Assembly: GCF_000340435.2 (NCBI RefSeq)
Contig: NZ_CP011883.2
Coordinates: 1,398,607 to 1,462,606, forward strand
Source: Mycobacterium haemophilum DSM 44634
Lineage (GTDB): Bacteria > Actinomycetota > Actinomycetes > Mycobacteriales > Mycobacteriaceae
Length of the DNA stretch: 64,000 nucleotides
Direction of reading: 5' to 3'
The position numbers and the translations under genes are program-made. Below, piece after piece: positions 14,585-23,575 of this stretch (its first letter is position 1; each line of letters starts with the position of its first letter). The notes under the pieces are model-generated. The model was not told where the DNA came from and made no database searches. It saw only the letters and a program-made list of their open reading frames with translations.

Positions 14585-16315
14585 GTGGCGTGGAGGAGGT
14601 GGGTCACACTGGGCACTTGTCATAGTTCGCCGGATCGTCTGCTGGACGCGTCGACATTGCGGGATTGGGCGCACACTGCCGTCAGCGACCTGATCACCCA
14701 CATCGACGAGATCAACCGGCTCAACGTGTTTCCGGTCGCCGATTCCGACACCGGCGCCAACATGCTGTTCACCATGCGTTCCGCACTGGCTGAGGAGAGT
14801 GCGGGAGCTAGCGCACCGGGCTGCCCAGGCGACGTCGCCCGAGTCACGGCAGCTCTGTCGGAGGGCGCGCTCAACGGCGCTCGCGGCAACTCCGGCGTGA
14901 TCTTGTCCCAGATCTTGCGTGGCATCGCCGACGTCACCGCAAGTGCGGCCGCCGAGTCCGGTGGTGAACTGCCCGATATCGATGTCGCGCTGCTCGCGGC
15001 CGGGTTGCACCGCGGCGTCGAGCTGGTCATCACGTCGATGGGAGGTGAGGAGATCCCAGGGACCATTGTGTCGGTGTTGCGAGCCGCCGCGGGTGCCGTC
15101 GAGCAGTGCGCCAACGGCGCAGAAGGGGTAGTTGCGGCGATCATCGCCGCCGGCGACGCGGCCGTCGTCGCGCTAGAGAAGACCCCCGAGCAGCTTGATG
15201 TGCTCGCTGCCGCCGGCGCGGTGGACGCCGGCGGACGGGGCCTGCTGGTCCTCTTGGACGCGCTGCGCTCGACCCTGACCGGGGAGGCGCCGGCGCGCGC
15301 CGTGTACGAGCTGTCGCCGCGCGCGGTGCCGTTCGACCAGAACGGTGCGGCCACCGAACGCCGGGCACCGCAATTCGAGGTGATGTACCTGCTGGATGGG
15401 TGCGACGCTGACGCGGCGGACACGCTGCGGAATCGGCTCGCAGAGTTGGGTGAATCGGTAGCCATCGCGGCCGCGCCTGCGGCGACTCAAGGCAGTTACT
15501 CGGTGCACGTACACACTGACGATGCCGGCGCCGCCATCGAAACAGGATTGGTGGCAGGACAACTCAGCCGGATCGTGGTCTCGGCTTTGAGTTCCGGGAG
15601 GTCCGGCGCCGCCGGCTTGCCGGCGGGCAGCTGGACGCGGGAACGGGCGGTGCTGGCCGTCGTCGACGGCGACGGTGCCGCCGAGTTGTTCGCCGGTGAA
15701 GGGGCCTGCGTGCTGCAACCAGGGTCAGACGCTGTCCATCCAGCCGCGGACATCAGTGCCCACCAGCTGGTGCGGGCCGTGGTGGATACTGGCGCCGCCC
15801 AGGTAATGGTGATACCTAACGGGTATCTGGCCGCCGAGGAGCTGGTCGCGGGCTGCACCGCGGCCATCGGCTGGGGCATCGACGTGGTGCCGATACCGAC
15901 CGGGTCGATGGTGCAAGGCCTGGCTGCGCTGGCTGTCCACGATCCGGGTCGTCAGGCAGTCGACGACGGCTACACCATGGCCCGCGCCGCCGGCGCTGCC
16001 CGGCACGGATCGGTACGCATCGCGACCGAGAGCGCGTTGACCTGGGCCGGCCGCTGTCAACCTGGTGATGGTCTGGGCATCGCCGGCGACGAGGTACTGA
16101 TCGTGGCCGCTGATGCGGCGACAGCGGCGATCGGTCTGCTCGATCTGCTGCTGGCCTCAGGCGGCGAACTGGTGACCGTGTTGATGGGCGCCGGTATGGA
16201 CGGCGACATCCGTGGCATCCTGCAACAGCACGTGCACGACAACCACCCAGGGACCGAGTTGGTGACTTACCGCAGCGGGCATCGCGGTGACGCGTTGCTG
16301 ATCGGGGTCGAGTAG
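14585..16315 (+). CDS. DAK2 domain / FakA-like fatty acid kinase family protein
   Basis: The N-terminal half is a DhaL/DAK2 domain: phosphate/metal motif VADSDTGANM, then GARGNSGVILSQILRG and AGGRGLLVLLDAL. The C-terminal half is the YloV/FakA-type domain. In other bacteria FakA phosphorylates fatty acids bound to DegV-type FakB proteins. Recalled H37Rv annotation splits this region into Rv2975c and Rv2974c; here one frame is intact. The start is unclear: GTG 14585 has no ribosome binding site, while GGAGGAGGTG at 14592-14601 is followed by CTG 14609 just before the conserved part. recG follows two bases after the stop. Confidence 0.82.
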   Translation: MAWRRWVTLGTCHSSPDRLLDASTLRDWAHTAVSDLITHIDEINRLNVFPVADSDTGANMLFTMRSALAEESAGASAPGCPGDVARVTAALSEGALNGARGNSGVILSQILRGIADVTASAAAESGGELPDIDVALLAAGLHRGVELVITSMGGEEIPGTIVSVLRAAAGAVEQCANGAEGVVAAIIAAGDAAVVALEKTPEQLDVLAAAGAVDAGGRGLLVLLDALRSTLTGEAPARAVYELSPRAVPFDQNGAATERRAPQFEVMYLLDGCDADAADTLRNRLAELGESVAIAAAPAATQGSYSVHVHTDDAGAAIETGLVAGQLSRIVVSALSSGRSGAAGLPAGSWTRERAVLAVVDGDGAAELFAGEGACVLQPGSDAVHPAADISAHQLVRAVVDTGAAQVMVIPNGYLAAEELVAGCTAAIGWGIDVVPIPTGSMVQGLAALAVHDPGRQAVDDGYTMARAAGAARHGSVRIATESALTWAGRCQPGDGLGIAGDEVLIVAADAATAAIGLLDLLLASGGELVTVLMGAGMDGDIRGILQQHVHDNHPGTELVTYRSGHRGDALLIGVE

Positions 16316-16317
16316 CG

Positions 16318-18549
16318 GTGGTGTCGCTCTCCGATCGGCTCGACTACATCGTGGGCGCTAAGGCAGCCGATTCCCTCGACGAAGTGTTCGGCATCCGAAC
16401 CGTCGACGACCTGCTGCGCCACTACCCACGCAGTTACACCGAGGGGGCCGCAGTGCTCAGCACCGAAAAGAGCGGCGCCGAGCGGCCAGCAGCAGGTGAG
16501 CACATCACCATCGTCGACGTCATCACGGAAGCGGTGACGTTACCGATGAAGAAAGACCCGAAGAAGAAGTATCTGCGTCTCACCGTCGGCTCTGGACGCA
16601 ACACGGTGACGGCCACGTTTTTCAACGCGGGCTACATCAGCAAGGGGCTCACCAAAGACACGAAGGTGATGCTCTCCGGGGAGGTGGGGTTTTTTCGGGG
16701 CGCCATGCAGCTGACGCACCCCGCGTTTCTCATTCTCGACTCGCCGGACGGACGCAACCGCGGCAGTAGCTCGCTGCGCAGCATCGCCGATGCGTCGCAG
16801 GCCGTCAGCGGCGAAGTACTGATGTCGGCGTTCGAACGTCGCTTCTTTCCGATCTATCCGGCCAGCACCAAACTGCAGAGCTGGGATATCTACGCCTGCG
16901 TGCGTCAGGTGCTGGAGGTCCTCGACCCGGTAGCCGACCCGCTGCCCGCGGAACTGCGCGCCACGCATGGCCTGATCTCCGAAGATGAGGCACTACGCGC
17001 CATCCATCTGGCCGAAAGCGAGACGGAACGTCGGCGTGCGCGGGAACGGCTAACCTTCGACGAAGCCGTCGGCCTGCAGTGGGCGTTGGTAACCCGCAGG
17101 CATGGTGAGCTGTCCGAATCGGGGCCCCCGGCACCACCGCGGTGTGACGGTTTGGCGGCAGAACTGATGCGGCGGTTGCCGTTCGAGCTGACGGCCGGAC
17201 AGCGTGAAGTGCGCGACGTGCTGTCCGATGGGCTCGCGGCGACCCGCCCGTTGAACCGTCTGCTGCAGGGTGAGGTCGGGTCGGGCAAGACCATTGTCGC
17301 GGTACTGGCAATGTTGCAGATGGTCGATGCCGGCTACCAGTGCGCGTTGCTGGCGCCGACGGAAGTCCTTGCCGCACAACATCTGCTGTCCATCCGTGAC
17401 GTCCTCGGCCCGTTGGGGATGGGCGGTCAGCTAGGCGGTGCGGACCTGGAGTGTGGGGCCACCCGGGTGGCGCTGCTGACCGGGTCGATGACGGCGGCGC
17501 AGAAGAAGCAGGTTCGTGCCGACATTGTCAGCGGCCAGGCCGGCATTGTCATCGGCACGCACGCGCTGCTACAGGACGCGATCGAATTCCACAACCTGGG
17601 TATGGTGGTGGTCGACGAACAACACCGCTTCGGTGTCGAGCAGCGAGACCAGTTGCGCGCCAAGGCTCCCGCCGGCATCACGCCGCACCTGCTGGTGATG
17701 ACGGCGACGCCAATCCCGCGTACCGTCGCGCTCACCGTCTACGGCGACCTGGAGACGTCGACGCTGCGCGAACTGCCGCGCGGACGTCAGCCGATCACCA
17801 GCAACGTCATCTTCGTCAAGGACAAGCCCGGGTGGCTTGACCGGGCGTGGCAGCGCATCGTCGAGGAGGTCGCCGCGGGACGCCAGGCGTATGTGGTGGC
17901 GCCCCGCATCGACGAAACCGACGATCCGGAAAATGGGCAGGCCGGCTCAAGGCCTTCGGAGACCGCGGAGGGTCTCTACGCCCGATTGCGTTCCGGTGAG
18001 CTGGCGAACGTGCGGCTGGCGCTCATGCACGGGCGGTTGTCCGCTGACGAGAAGGACGCCGCGATGACGGCATTCCGCGCGGGCGAAATCGATGTGCTGG
18101 TGTGCACCACCGTCATTGAGGTAGGCGTCGACGTTCCCAACGCCACCGTCATGCTGGTGATGGACGCTGACCGGTTCGGAATCAGCCAGTTGCATCAGTT
18201 GCGCGGTCGCATCGGTCGCGGCACGCATCCGAGCCTGTGTCTGTTGGCCAGCTGGGTCTCGCCGGGCTCCCCGGCCGGGCGCAGGCTGTGTGCCGTCGCC
18301 GAGACCATGGACGGGTTTGCGCTCGCCGATCTCGACCTCAAGGAGCGTCGGGAAGGAGATGTGCTGGGCCGCAACCAATCCGGCAAGGCGATTACCCTGC
18401 GGCTGCTGTCATTGGCCGAGCATCAGGTGTTCATCGAAGCCGCACGCGACTTCTGCATGCGCGCCTACGAGGATCCACACCCCGGATTAGCAGTGCTGGC
18501 AGCACGATTCACCGACACGGACCGCATCGAATACTTAGATAAATCATGA
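16318..18549 (+). CDS. recG: ATP-dependent DNA helicase RecG
   Basis: RecG reverses stalled forks and migrates branched DNA. The 743-residue protein has an N-terminal OB/wedge region, Walker A GEVGSGKT (about residue 320), DEQH box VVVDEQHRFGVEQR (about 440), TATPIPRT, and the motif VI region QLRGRIGRGTHPSLC. The start GTG 16318 is two bases after the DAK2 gene stop. The stop overlaps the ATG of the following HNH gene by four bases (ATGA). Equivalent to Rv2973c. Confidence 0.96.
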   Translation: MVSLSDRLDYIVGAKAADSLDEVFGIRTVDDLLRHYPRSYTEGAAVLSTEKSGAERPAAGEHITIVDVITEAVTLPMKKDPKKKYLRLTVGSGRNTVTATFFNAGYISKGLTKDTKVMLSGEVGFFRGAMQLTHPAFLILDSPDGRNRGSSSLRSIADASQAVSGEVLMSAFERRFFPIYPASTKLQSWDIYACVRQVLEVLDPVADPLPAELRATHGLISEDEALRAIHLAESETERRRARERLTFDEAVGLQWALVTRRHGELSESGPPAPPRCDGLAAELMRRLPFELTAGQREVRDVLSDGLAATRPLNRLLQGEVGSGKTIVAVLAMLQMVDAGYQCALLAPTEVLAAQHLLSIRDVLGPLGMGGQLGGADLECGATRVALLTGSMTAAQKKQVRADIVSGQAGIVIGTHALLQDAIEFHNLGMVVVDEQHRFGVEQRDQLRAKAPAGITPHLLVMTATPIPRTVALTVYGDLETSTLRELPRGRQPITSNVIFVKDKPGWLDRAWQRIVEEVAAGRQAYVVAPRIDETDDPENGQAGSRPSETAEGLYARLRSGELANVRLALMHGRLSADEKDAAMTAFRAGEIDVLVCTTVIEVGVDVPNATVMLVMDADRFGISQLHQLRGRIGRGTHPSLCLLASWVSPGSPAGRRLCAVAETMDGFALADLDLKERREGDVLGRNQSGKAITLRLLSLAEHQVFIEAARDFCMRAYEDPHPGLAVLAARFTDTDRIEYLDKS

Positions 18550-19259
18550 ACCGCAAAGTGCTGCTGTGGTTGTCGACCGTCGCGGTGCTCGCGCTGGTGG
18601 TCGCCTATCAGACGTTGGGAGCATCGTCAGCTAGGCACGCTGACGAATTCGCCGCGCGCGCTGACATGCCGAGGGTGCACCCGGGCGCCGATGTGCTAGA
18701 GAATGTTGTCGTGCTGGCGCAGCGTCTGCATCGCTATGACTACCACCGGTCGGCGTTCGGCGACCCGTGGGACGACAATAACGATGCCCCGCTCGGGCAC
18801 AACGGGTGTGACACCCGCGACGACATCCTCACCCGCGATCTTGTCGACAAGACGTTCGTGTCGATCAAGCGGTGTCCAAATGCGGTGGCCACCGGCACGC
18901 TGCATGACCCATACACCAACAAGACCATCGCCTTCCACCGCGGCGCAAAGGTTGGCGAATCAGTGCAGATCGACCACATCGTCCCGCTCGCCTACGCCTG
19001 GGACATGGGGGCCTACGGCTGGCCGGATCGGCAGCGGCTGCGGTTCGCCAACGATCCAGCCAACTTGCTAGCCGTCGACGGCCAAGCTAATCAGGACAAG
19101 AGCGATTCGCCGCCGGCCCGGTGGATGCCGCCGAACGCCGCGTTCGCATGCCAATACGCCATGCAGTTCATCGCTGTGCTGCGCGGCTACCAGCTACCGG
19201 TAGACGAGGCCTCGACGGGCGTACTGCGTCAGGCCGCAGCGACCTGTCCGACCGGGTAG
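18546..19259 (+). CDS. secreted HNH/DUF1524-type nuclease
   Basis: The first 25 or so residues form an uncleaved or cleavable signal segment (VLLWLSTVAVLALVVAYQ). The exported domain carries the HNH-type motif VQIDHIVPLAYAW, then RLRFANDPANLLAVDGQANQ and the KSDSPPARWMPP end piece, which match the GmrSD-C/DUF1524 group of HNH nucleases. Four cysteines in the exported part (CDTRDD, KRCPN, FACQ, ATCP) could form two disulfides. The ATG overlaps the recG stop (ATGA), so translation is coupled. Corresponds to Rv2972c; the biological substrate is unknown. Confidence 0.82.
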   Translation: MNRKVLLWLSTVAVLALVVAYQTLGASSARHADEFAARADMPRVHPGADVLENVVVLAQRLHRYDYHRSAFGDPWDDNNDAPLGHNGCDTRDDILTRDLVDKTFVSIKRCPNAVATGTLHDPYTNKTIAFHRGAKVGESVQIDHIVPLAYAWDMGAYGWPDRQRLRFANDPANLLAVDGQANQDKSDSPPARWMPPNAAFACQYAMQFIAVLRGYQLPVDEASTGVLRQAAATCPTG

Positions 19260-19286
19260 CCACCGGGTAGCCGTTGTGGGGCGAGA

Positions 19287-20135
19287 TCAGCTGCCGGTGT
19301 AGGTTTCTGGATCCGGGCGCAACCGGGTGCCGTCGTGCAGCCCATTCATTGTGTCCATGTGATCGACGGCCAATTCGAAATCGAAGACGTCGAGGTTGCT
19401 GGCAATGTGCTCGGCATTGGCGGACCGGAAGACCACCGCATTACCCAGCTGCAAGTTCCACCGAAGCAGTACCTGTGCGGGTGTCTTGCCATATTCGGCG
19501 GCGATCGAGGTCAGGGTCGGGTTGTCCATCAGCCGGCCAAGCACCAGCGGGGTGTAGGACTGGGTGACAACGTTGTGCTGCGCGTTTGATTTGCGCATCT
19601 CGTCTTGGTTGAGCAGCGGGTGCAGCTCGATCTGGTTGACCGCTGGCGTGACGAAGGTGAGATCGATAACCGCCGACAGATGCTCCTCGGTGAAGTTGCA
19701 CACGCCGATCGAGCGGGCATGCCCTTCGCCGCGGGATTGGATCATGCCTCCCCAGGCGTCCACATACTGGCCCACCGGCGGGGCCGGCCAGTGAATCAGG
19801 TACAGGTCGACGTAGTCCATGCCGAGTCGGTCCAAGCTCGCGTTGCAGGCATCTTGGGACTTGGTGAAACCCTGGTCGGGGGTAGCCAACTTGGTGGTGA
19901 CGAATAACTCGGCGCGGGGAATCCCGGAGGCGGCAATCGCGCGGCCGACGGCGGCTTCGTTGCCATAGGCCGCGGCGGTGTCGATGAGCCGGCAACCGAT
20001 TTCCAGTGCCGCCAAGACCGCGCGTTCGGCCTCGTCCTCCGACAAGTCCGCGACACCAAGGCCGAGCACCGGCATCGTGTTCTCGTCGTTAAGGGTTATC
20101 GAGGGTGCGGCGGCGGCGCCCGACTCGCCAGTCAC
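19287..20135 (-). CDS. aldo-keto reductase (Rv2971-like)
   Basis: This NADPH-dependent aldo-keto reductase has the catalytic tetrad visible in order: Asp and Tyr in RLIDTAAAYGNE, Lys in FVTTKLATPDQG, His in DLYLIHWPAPP. IGVCNFTEEHL and NQIELHPLLNQ are family signatures. Rv2971 is linked in the literature to detoxifying dicarbonyls such as methylglyoxal. I chose GTG 20135, with AGGTGAG five bases upstream; an alternative GTG 20144 would overlap the upstream stop. It forms an operon with the next reductase. Confidence 0.9.
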   Translation of the reverse strand: MTGESGAAAAPSITLNDENTMPVLGLGVADLSEDEAERAVLAALEIGCRLIDTAAAYGNEAAVGRAIAASGIPRAELFVTTKLATPDQGFTKSQDACNASLDRLGMDYVDLYLIHWPAPPVGQYVDAWGGMIQSRGEGHARSIGVCNFTEEHLSAVIDLTFVTPAVNQIELHPLLNQDEMRKSNAQHNVVTQSYTPLVLGRLMDNPTLTSIAAEYGKTPAQVLLRWNLQLGNAVVFRSANAEHIASNLDVFDFELAVDHMDTMNGLHDGTRLRPDPETYTGS

Positions 20136-20140
20136 GTATC

Positions 20141-20986
20141 TCACCTGCCTGTGAAATCGAAGGTGCGTGGGTTGCGTCCAAGCCGGGTTCCGTCATCGAG
20201 CGAGGAGATCGACGCCATTTCCGCGGCGCTGAGTTCGAAATCGAACACGTCGAAGTTGCTCGCAATCCGTGACAGGTCCACCGACTTGGGAATCACGATA
20301 TTACCGAGTTGCATATGCCACCTAATCAACACCTGTGCCGATGTCCGGCCACAGCCTTCGGCCACGGCGGTGATCGTCGGGTGGGCCAACAGCGATCCCT
20401 TGCCCAGCGGTGACCACGCCTCGGTGGCGATCCCGTGGCGAGCGTGCACCTCCCGCAGCTCCCGCTGAGGCAGCCGCGGATGCAGCTCGATCTGATTAAC
20501 CACTGGAACAATGCCGGTGGCATCGATGAGGACCATGAGGTGCTCGGGCTCGAAGTTGCTGACTCCGATGGACCGGATCCTGCCCTGATCACGTAGGTGG
20601 GCGAATGCCTTGAAGGTATCGATGAACTTGCCCAGCGCCGGCTGCGGCCAATGGATCAGGTACAGGTCGAGGTAGTCGAACCCAAGCCGCTCCATGCTGG
20701 CGTCGAACGCCGCCAGGGTGCTGTCGTAGCCGTGGTCGGTATTCCATAACTTGGTCACCACGTACAGTTGGTCGCGGGGTATACCGGAATCGGCGATCGC
20801 TCGCCCGATCTCTCGCTCGTTGTGGTAGATCGCCGCGGTGTCGATATGCCGATACCCAGTGCGCAGTGCGGTGCCGACCGCCTGTTCGGTATCGGCCGGC
20901 GCGATCCGGGACACGCCGAGCCCGACGGCGGGGATCGAATTGCCGTCGTTCAGCGTTACCAGGTCTTTTTCGAGGGAGCAGCCCAT
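20141..20986 (-). CDS. aldo-keto reductase, tandem paralogue
   Basis: This is a second aldo-keto reductase of about 281 residues with the same tetrad: HIDTAAIYHNE (Asp, Tyr), VVTKLWNTDHG (Lys), DLYLIHWPQPA (His). It resembles its neighbour (both end in DGTRLxP) but has diverged substantially, so the duplication is old. H37Rv, as I recall, has only one such gene here. The start ATG 20986-20984 shares bases with the divergent lipN ATG (20985-20987); an upstream TTG at 20992 is an alternative. Its stop overlaps the optional upstream start of the second reductase. Confidence 0.9.
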   Translation of the reverse strand: MGCSLEKDLVTLNDGNSIPAVGLGVSRIAPADTEQAVGTALRTGYRHIDTAAIYHNEREIGRAIADSGIPRDQLYVVTKLWNTDHGYDSTLAAFDASMERLGFDYLDLYLIHWPQPALGKFIDTFKAFAHLRDQGRIRSIGVSNFEPEHLMVLIDATGIVPVVNQIELHPRLPQRELREVHARHGIATEAWSPLGKGSLLAHPTITAVAEGCGRTSAQVLIRWHMQLGNIVIPKSVDLSRIASNFDVFDFELSAAEMASISSLDDGTRLGRNPRTFDFTGR

Positions 20987-22103
20987 GACCAAGAGTCTGC
21001 CAGGTGCAGCGGACCGTCATCTTGGCGCTGACCGTGAACCAATGCGGTGGACAAGTCGCTTGCAGGGCAAAATCACCACCGTTGGCGCCAAGGTTCTGCC
21101 GTGGATTCCAAGCGTCGCCAAGAGGGTGCTGTCGGTCGGTCGGTCGGTCATCATCGATGGCAACACGCTTGACCCCACGCTGCAGCTGATGCTGTCCAGC
21201 ATGCGTGCCGTCGGCATCGACGGGTTGGTCGTCCACGACGACGTTGCCGCATCTCGCGCCCAGATGCGCGAGGCCTCGTTGTCTTTGCCGGGGCCGCAGG
21301 TCCACGTCGAGGTGAACGACTTTTCGTTGCCCGGGCCGGGTGGTGAGATCCCGGTACGGCACTACCGCCCGGCCAGTGGCGTGGTCGCACCGTTGCTGGT
21401 TTTTTACCACGGAGGTGGCTGGACACTCGGCGATCTGGATACCCACGACGCGCTGTGCCGGTTGACGTGCCGCGACGCCGACATCCACGTCTTGTCGATC
21501 GACTACCGACTGGCGCCTGAGCATCCGGCCCCGGCCGGGATCGAGGATGCCTATGCCGCCTTTGAGTGGGCGTGCCAGCACGCCGCGGAGCTCGGCGCCA
21601 GCTCCGGGCGGGTCGCGGTGGGCGGGGACAGCGCCGGCGGCAACCTGGCGGCCGTCGTGTGCCAATTGGCCCGCGACGCCGGCGGCCCTGCCCCGGTGCT
21701 GCAGTGGCTGCTCTACCCGCGGACCGACTTCACCGCACAAACCCGGTCAATGACGCTGTTCGCCCGTGGTTTTTTGCTGACCAAGCGGGATATGGACTTC
21801 TTTCAAGCGCAATACCTCAGGGGCTGTGGTATCGAGCACGCCGACCCGCGGTTGTCGCCGTTGCGGGCCGAGTCGCTGTCCGGGCTGGCGCCGGCGCTGA
21901 TCGCGGTGGCGGGATTCGACCCACTGCGCGACGAAGGCCAGAGCTACGCGGCGGCGCTGCGGGCCGCCGGGACTGCGGTGGACCTGCGTTGCCTGGGTTC
22001 GCTGTCGCACGGCTTCGCCAATTTGTTTCCGCTCGGCGGGGGCTGTGCTGTCGCGACCAGTGAGCTGATTTCGGCGCTGCGTGCTCACCTGAGCCGGGCG
22101 TAG
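20985..22103 (+). CDS. lipN: alpha/beta-hydrolase esterase/lipase LipN
   Basis: This 372-residue hormone-sensitive-lipase-type esterase has the oxyanion-hole motif FYHGGGW, the nucleophile elbow GGDSAGGN (Ser), and the catalytic Asp and His in GFDPLRDEG and SHGFANLF. LipN hydrolyses short-chain esters. The start is ATG 20985 with GAGGGAGCAGCCC upstream, matching the H37Rv protein start MTKSLPG. Four GGTC units (21133-21148) lie early in the coding region. It is divergent from the reductases with overlapping start codons. Equivalent to Rv2970c. Confidence 0.9.
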   Translation: MTKSLPGAADRHLGADREPMRWTSRLQGKITTVGAKVLPWIPSVAKRVLSVGRSVIIDGNTLDPTLQLMLSSMRAVGIDGLVVHDDVAASRAQMREASLSLPGPQVHVEVNDFSLPGPGGEIPVRHYRPASGVVAPLLVFYHGGGWTLGDLDTHDALCRLTCRDADIHVLSIDYRLAPEHPAPAGIEDAYAAFEWACQHAAELGASSGRVAVGGDSAGGNLAAVVCQLARDAGGPAPVLQWLLYPRTDFTAQTRSMTLFARGFLLTKRDMDFFQAQYLRGCGIEHADPRLSPLRAESLSGLAPALIAVAGFDPLRDEGQSYAAALRAAGTAVDLRCLGSLSHGFANLFPLGGGCAVATSELISALRAHLSRA

Positions 22104-22125
22104 CCACCCAATTCACCGCCGCCGG

Positions 22126-22162
22126 TACTCTAGAGGCGCCGTCGCCCGATCGTGGATCGGGC
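22126..22162 (+). promoter_or_regulatory. putative promoter and 5' hairpin before dsbA-like gene
   Basis: TACTCT (22126-22131) could be a -10 element. Just downstream, GCCCGATC (22144-22151) and GATCGGGC (22155-22162) form a perfect 8-bp stem with loop GTG. A transcript starting near 22138 would begin with this hairpin. It could equally be the lipN terminator; no T-run follows. Confidence 0.4.
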
Positions 22163-22192
22163 CAAATCGAGCACGTGAGGATCAGCGAACCT

Positions 22193-22972
22193 GTGGCCGA
22201 TAACCGCAAACGTCCCCAGCGATTCGACCTAAAGTCGACCGGCGGCAGTTCCGGCCGGGCTGTCGTGATCGCGGGCACTGCGATCGTCGTGATCTTCGCG
22301 GTCGTCGTCGTCTTGGCCGTCATGAAGTCGCAGCACGCCAAGAAGGATGGTGCGGCCCCGCTGACCGGCTCGGGCGACACGGTGCGGGTGACTTCGAGCA
22401 AGTTAGTTACCCAGCCCGGCACCAACGACCCCAAGGTCGTGATGTCTTTCTACGAGGACTTCCTGTGCCCGGGGTGCGGCGTATTCGAGCGGACTTTCGG
22501 GCCCACGGTGTCCAAGCTCATCGACATCGGTGCGATTGCGGCCGATTACTCCGTGGTGTCCATCCTTGACCACCCGCGAAACCATAACTACCCGTCCCGG
22601 GCAGGTGCGGCGGCCTTGTGCGTCGCTGATGAATCCATGGATGCGTACCGTCGTTTCCATGCCGCGTTGTACAGCAGCAACTTCCAACCCAGTGAACTTG
22701 CGAGCAGTTTCCCCGACAATGCGAAGTTGATCGAAGTTGCGCGGGAAGCCGGCGTGGTCGGGAAGGTCCCGGACTGTATTAACAGCGGGAAGTACCTGGC
22801 CAAGGTCAACGCAGAAGCAGTGCTCGCGAAGATCTCGGCAACCCCGACGATCAAGATCAACGGCGACGAGTATGACTGGTCGACACCCGACGCGTTGGTG
22901 GCCAAGATCAAAGCGATCGTGGGTGCCGTTCCGGGCATCGACATGGCTGTCACTGCTCCGACGACGTCGTGA
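22193..22972 (+). CDS. DsbA-like membrane-anchored thiol-disulfide oxidoreductase
   Basis: The protein has a cytoplasmic stub, one membrane segment (AVVIAGTAIVVIFAVVVVLAV) and an exported thioredoxin-fold domain (thioredoxin_4 type). The active site is CPGC within YEDFLCPGCGVFER, and a second cysteine pair (ALCVADE, PDCINSG) probably forms a structural disulfide, as in mycobacterial DsbA. ATPTIKING carries the cis-proline. It oxidises exported proteins and is recycled by VKOR, encoded next with overlapping stop and start. I chose GTG 22193 (259 residues), which matches the Rv2969c start as I recall it. Confidence 0.92.
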   Translation: MADNRKRPQRFDLKSTGGSSGRAVVIAGTAIVVIFAVVVVLAVMKSQHAKKDGAAPLTGSGDTVRVTSSKLVTQPGTNDPKVVMSFYEDFLCPGCGVFERTFGPTVSKLIDIGAIAADYSVVSILDHPRNHNYPSRAGAAALCVADESMDAYRRFHAALYSSNFQPSELASSFPDNAKLIEVAREAGVVGKVPDCINSGKYLAKVNAEAVLAKISATPTIKINGDEYDWSTPDALVAKIKAIVGAVPGIDMAVTAPTTS

Positions 22973-23562
22973 CTACGCGGTGTTCGGTGCCCACCGCATG
23001 GTGGGTGCTGATCGCGGGTGTGATTGGCTTGACCGCCTCGATGACGTTGACGGTTGAGAAGATCAGAATTCTGCTCAACCCGGCCTACGTGCCGTCGTGC
23101 AACGTCAACCCGATCCTGGCATGCGGCTCGGTCATGATCACACCGCAGGCGTCGGTACTGGGGTTTCCCAACCCGCTGCTGGGCATCGTGGGCTTTACTG
23201 TGGTAACGGTTACCGGTGTGCTGTCGGTCGCGAAAGTATCACTGCCGCAATGGTATTGGATCGGACTGGCGGTCGGGACACTGGTTGGCGTGGGGTTTGT
23301 GCACTGGCTGATCTTTCAGAGCCTGTACCGCATCGGGGCGTTGTGCCCCTACTGCATGGTGATCTGGGCGGTCAGCGTGTCGCTACTGGTGGTGGTTACC
23401 GCCATCGTGTTTCGTCCAACGCTGGAGGGCTCGACCGGCCGGACCAGCGCCATAGCCCGGGGGATTTATCAATGGAGATGGTCGATCGCCACGCTGTGGT
23501 TCACTACGGTGTTTCTGCTGATCATGGTGCGATTCTGGGACTATTGGTCGACACTCGTCTGA
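22969..23562 (+). CDS. vitamin K epoxide reductase-type disulfide oxidase (VKOR)
   Basis: This integral membrane protein, 197 residues with five apparent membrane segments, has the VKOR loop pair (CNVNPILAC) and the quinone-proximal active site LCPYC. It reoxidises DsbA with menaquinone as acceptor, replacing DsbB. It starts at GTG 22969, overlapping the DsbA stop by four bases, so the two are translationally coupled. Corresponds to Rv2968c. pca follows after 13 bases. Confidence 0.93.
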   Translation: MTTRCSVPTAWWVLIAGVIGLTASMTLTVEKIRILLNPAYVPSCNVNPILACGSVMITPQASVLGFPNPLLGIVGFTVVTVTGVLSVAKVSLPQWYWIGLAVGTLVGVGFVHWLIFQSLYRIGALCPYCMVIWAVSVSLLVVVTAIVFRPTLEGSTGRTSAIARGIYQWRWSIATLWFTTVFLLIMVRFWDYWSTLV

Positions 23563-23575
23563 ATATGGGGTCAAG

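Noticed and set aside
20589..21740. 383-codon minus-strand open frame
   Set aside because: It covers lipN and part of the aldo-keto reductase in a different frame; only the reductase frame shows conserved motifs.
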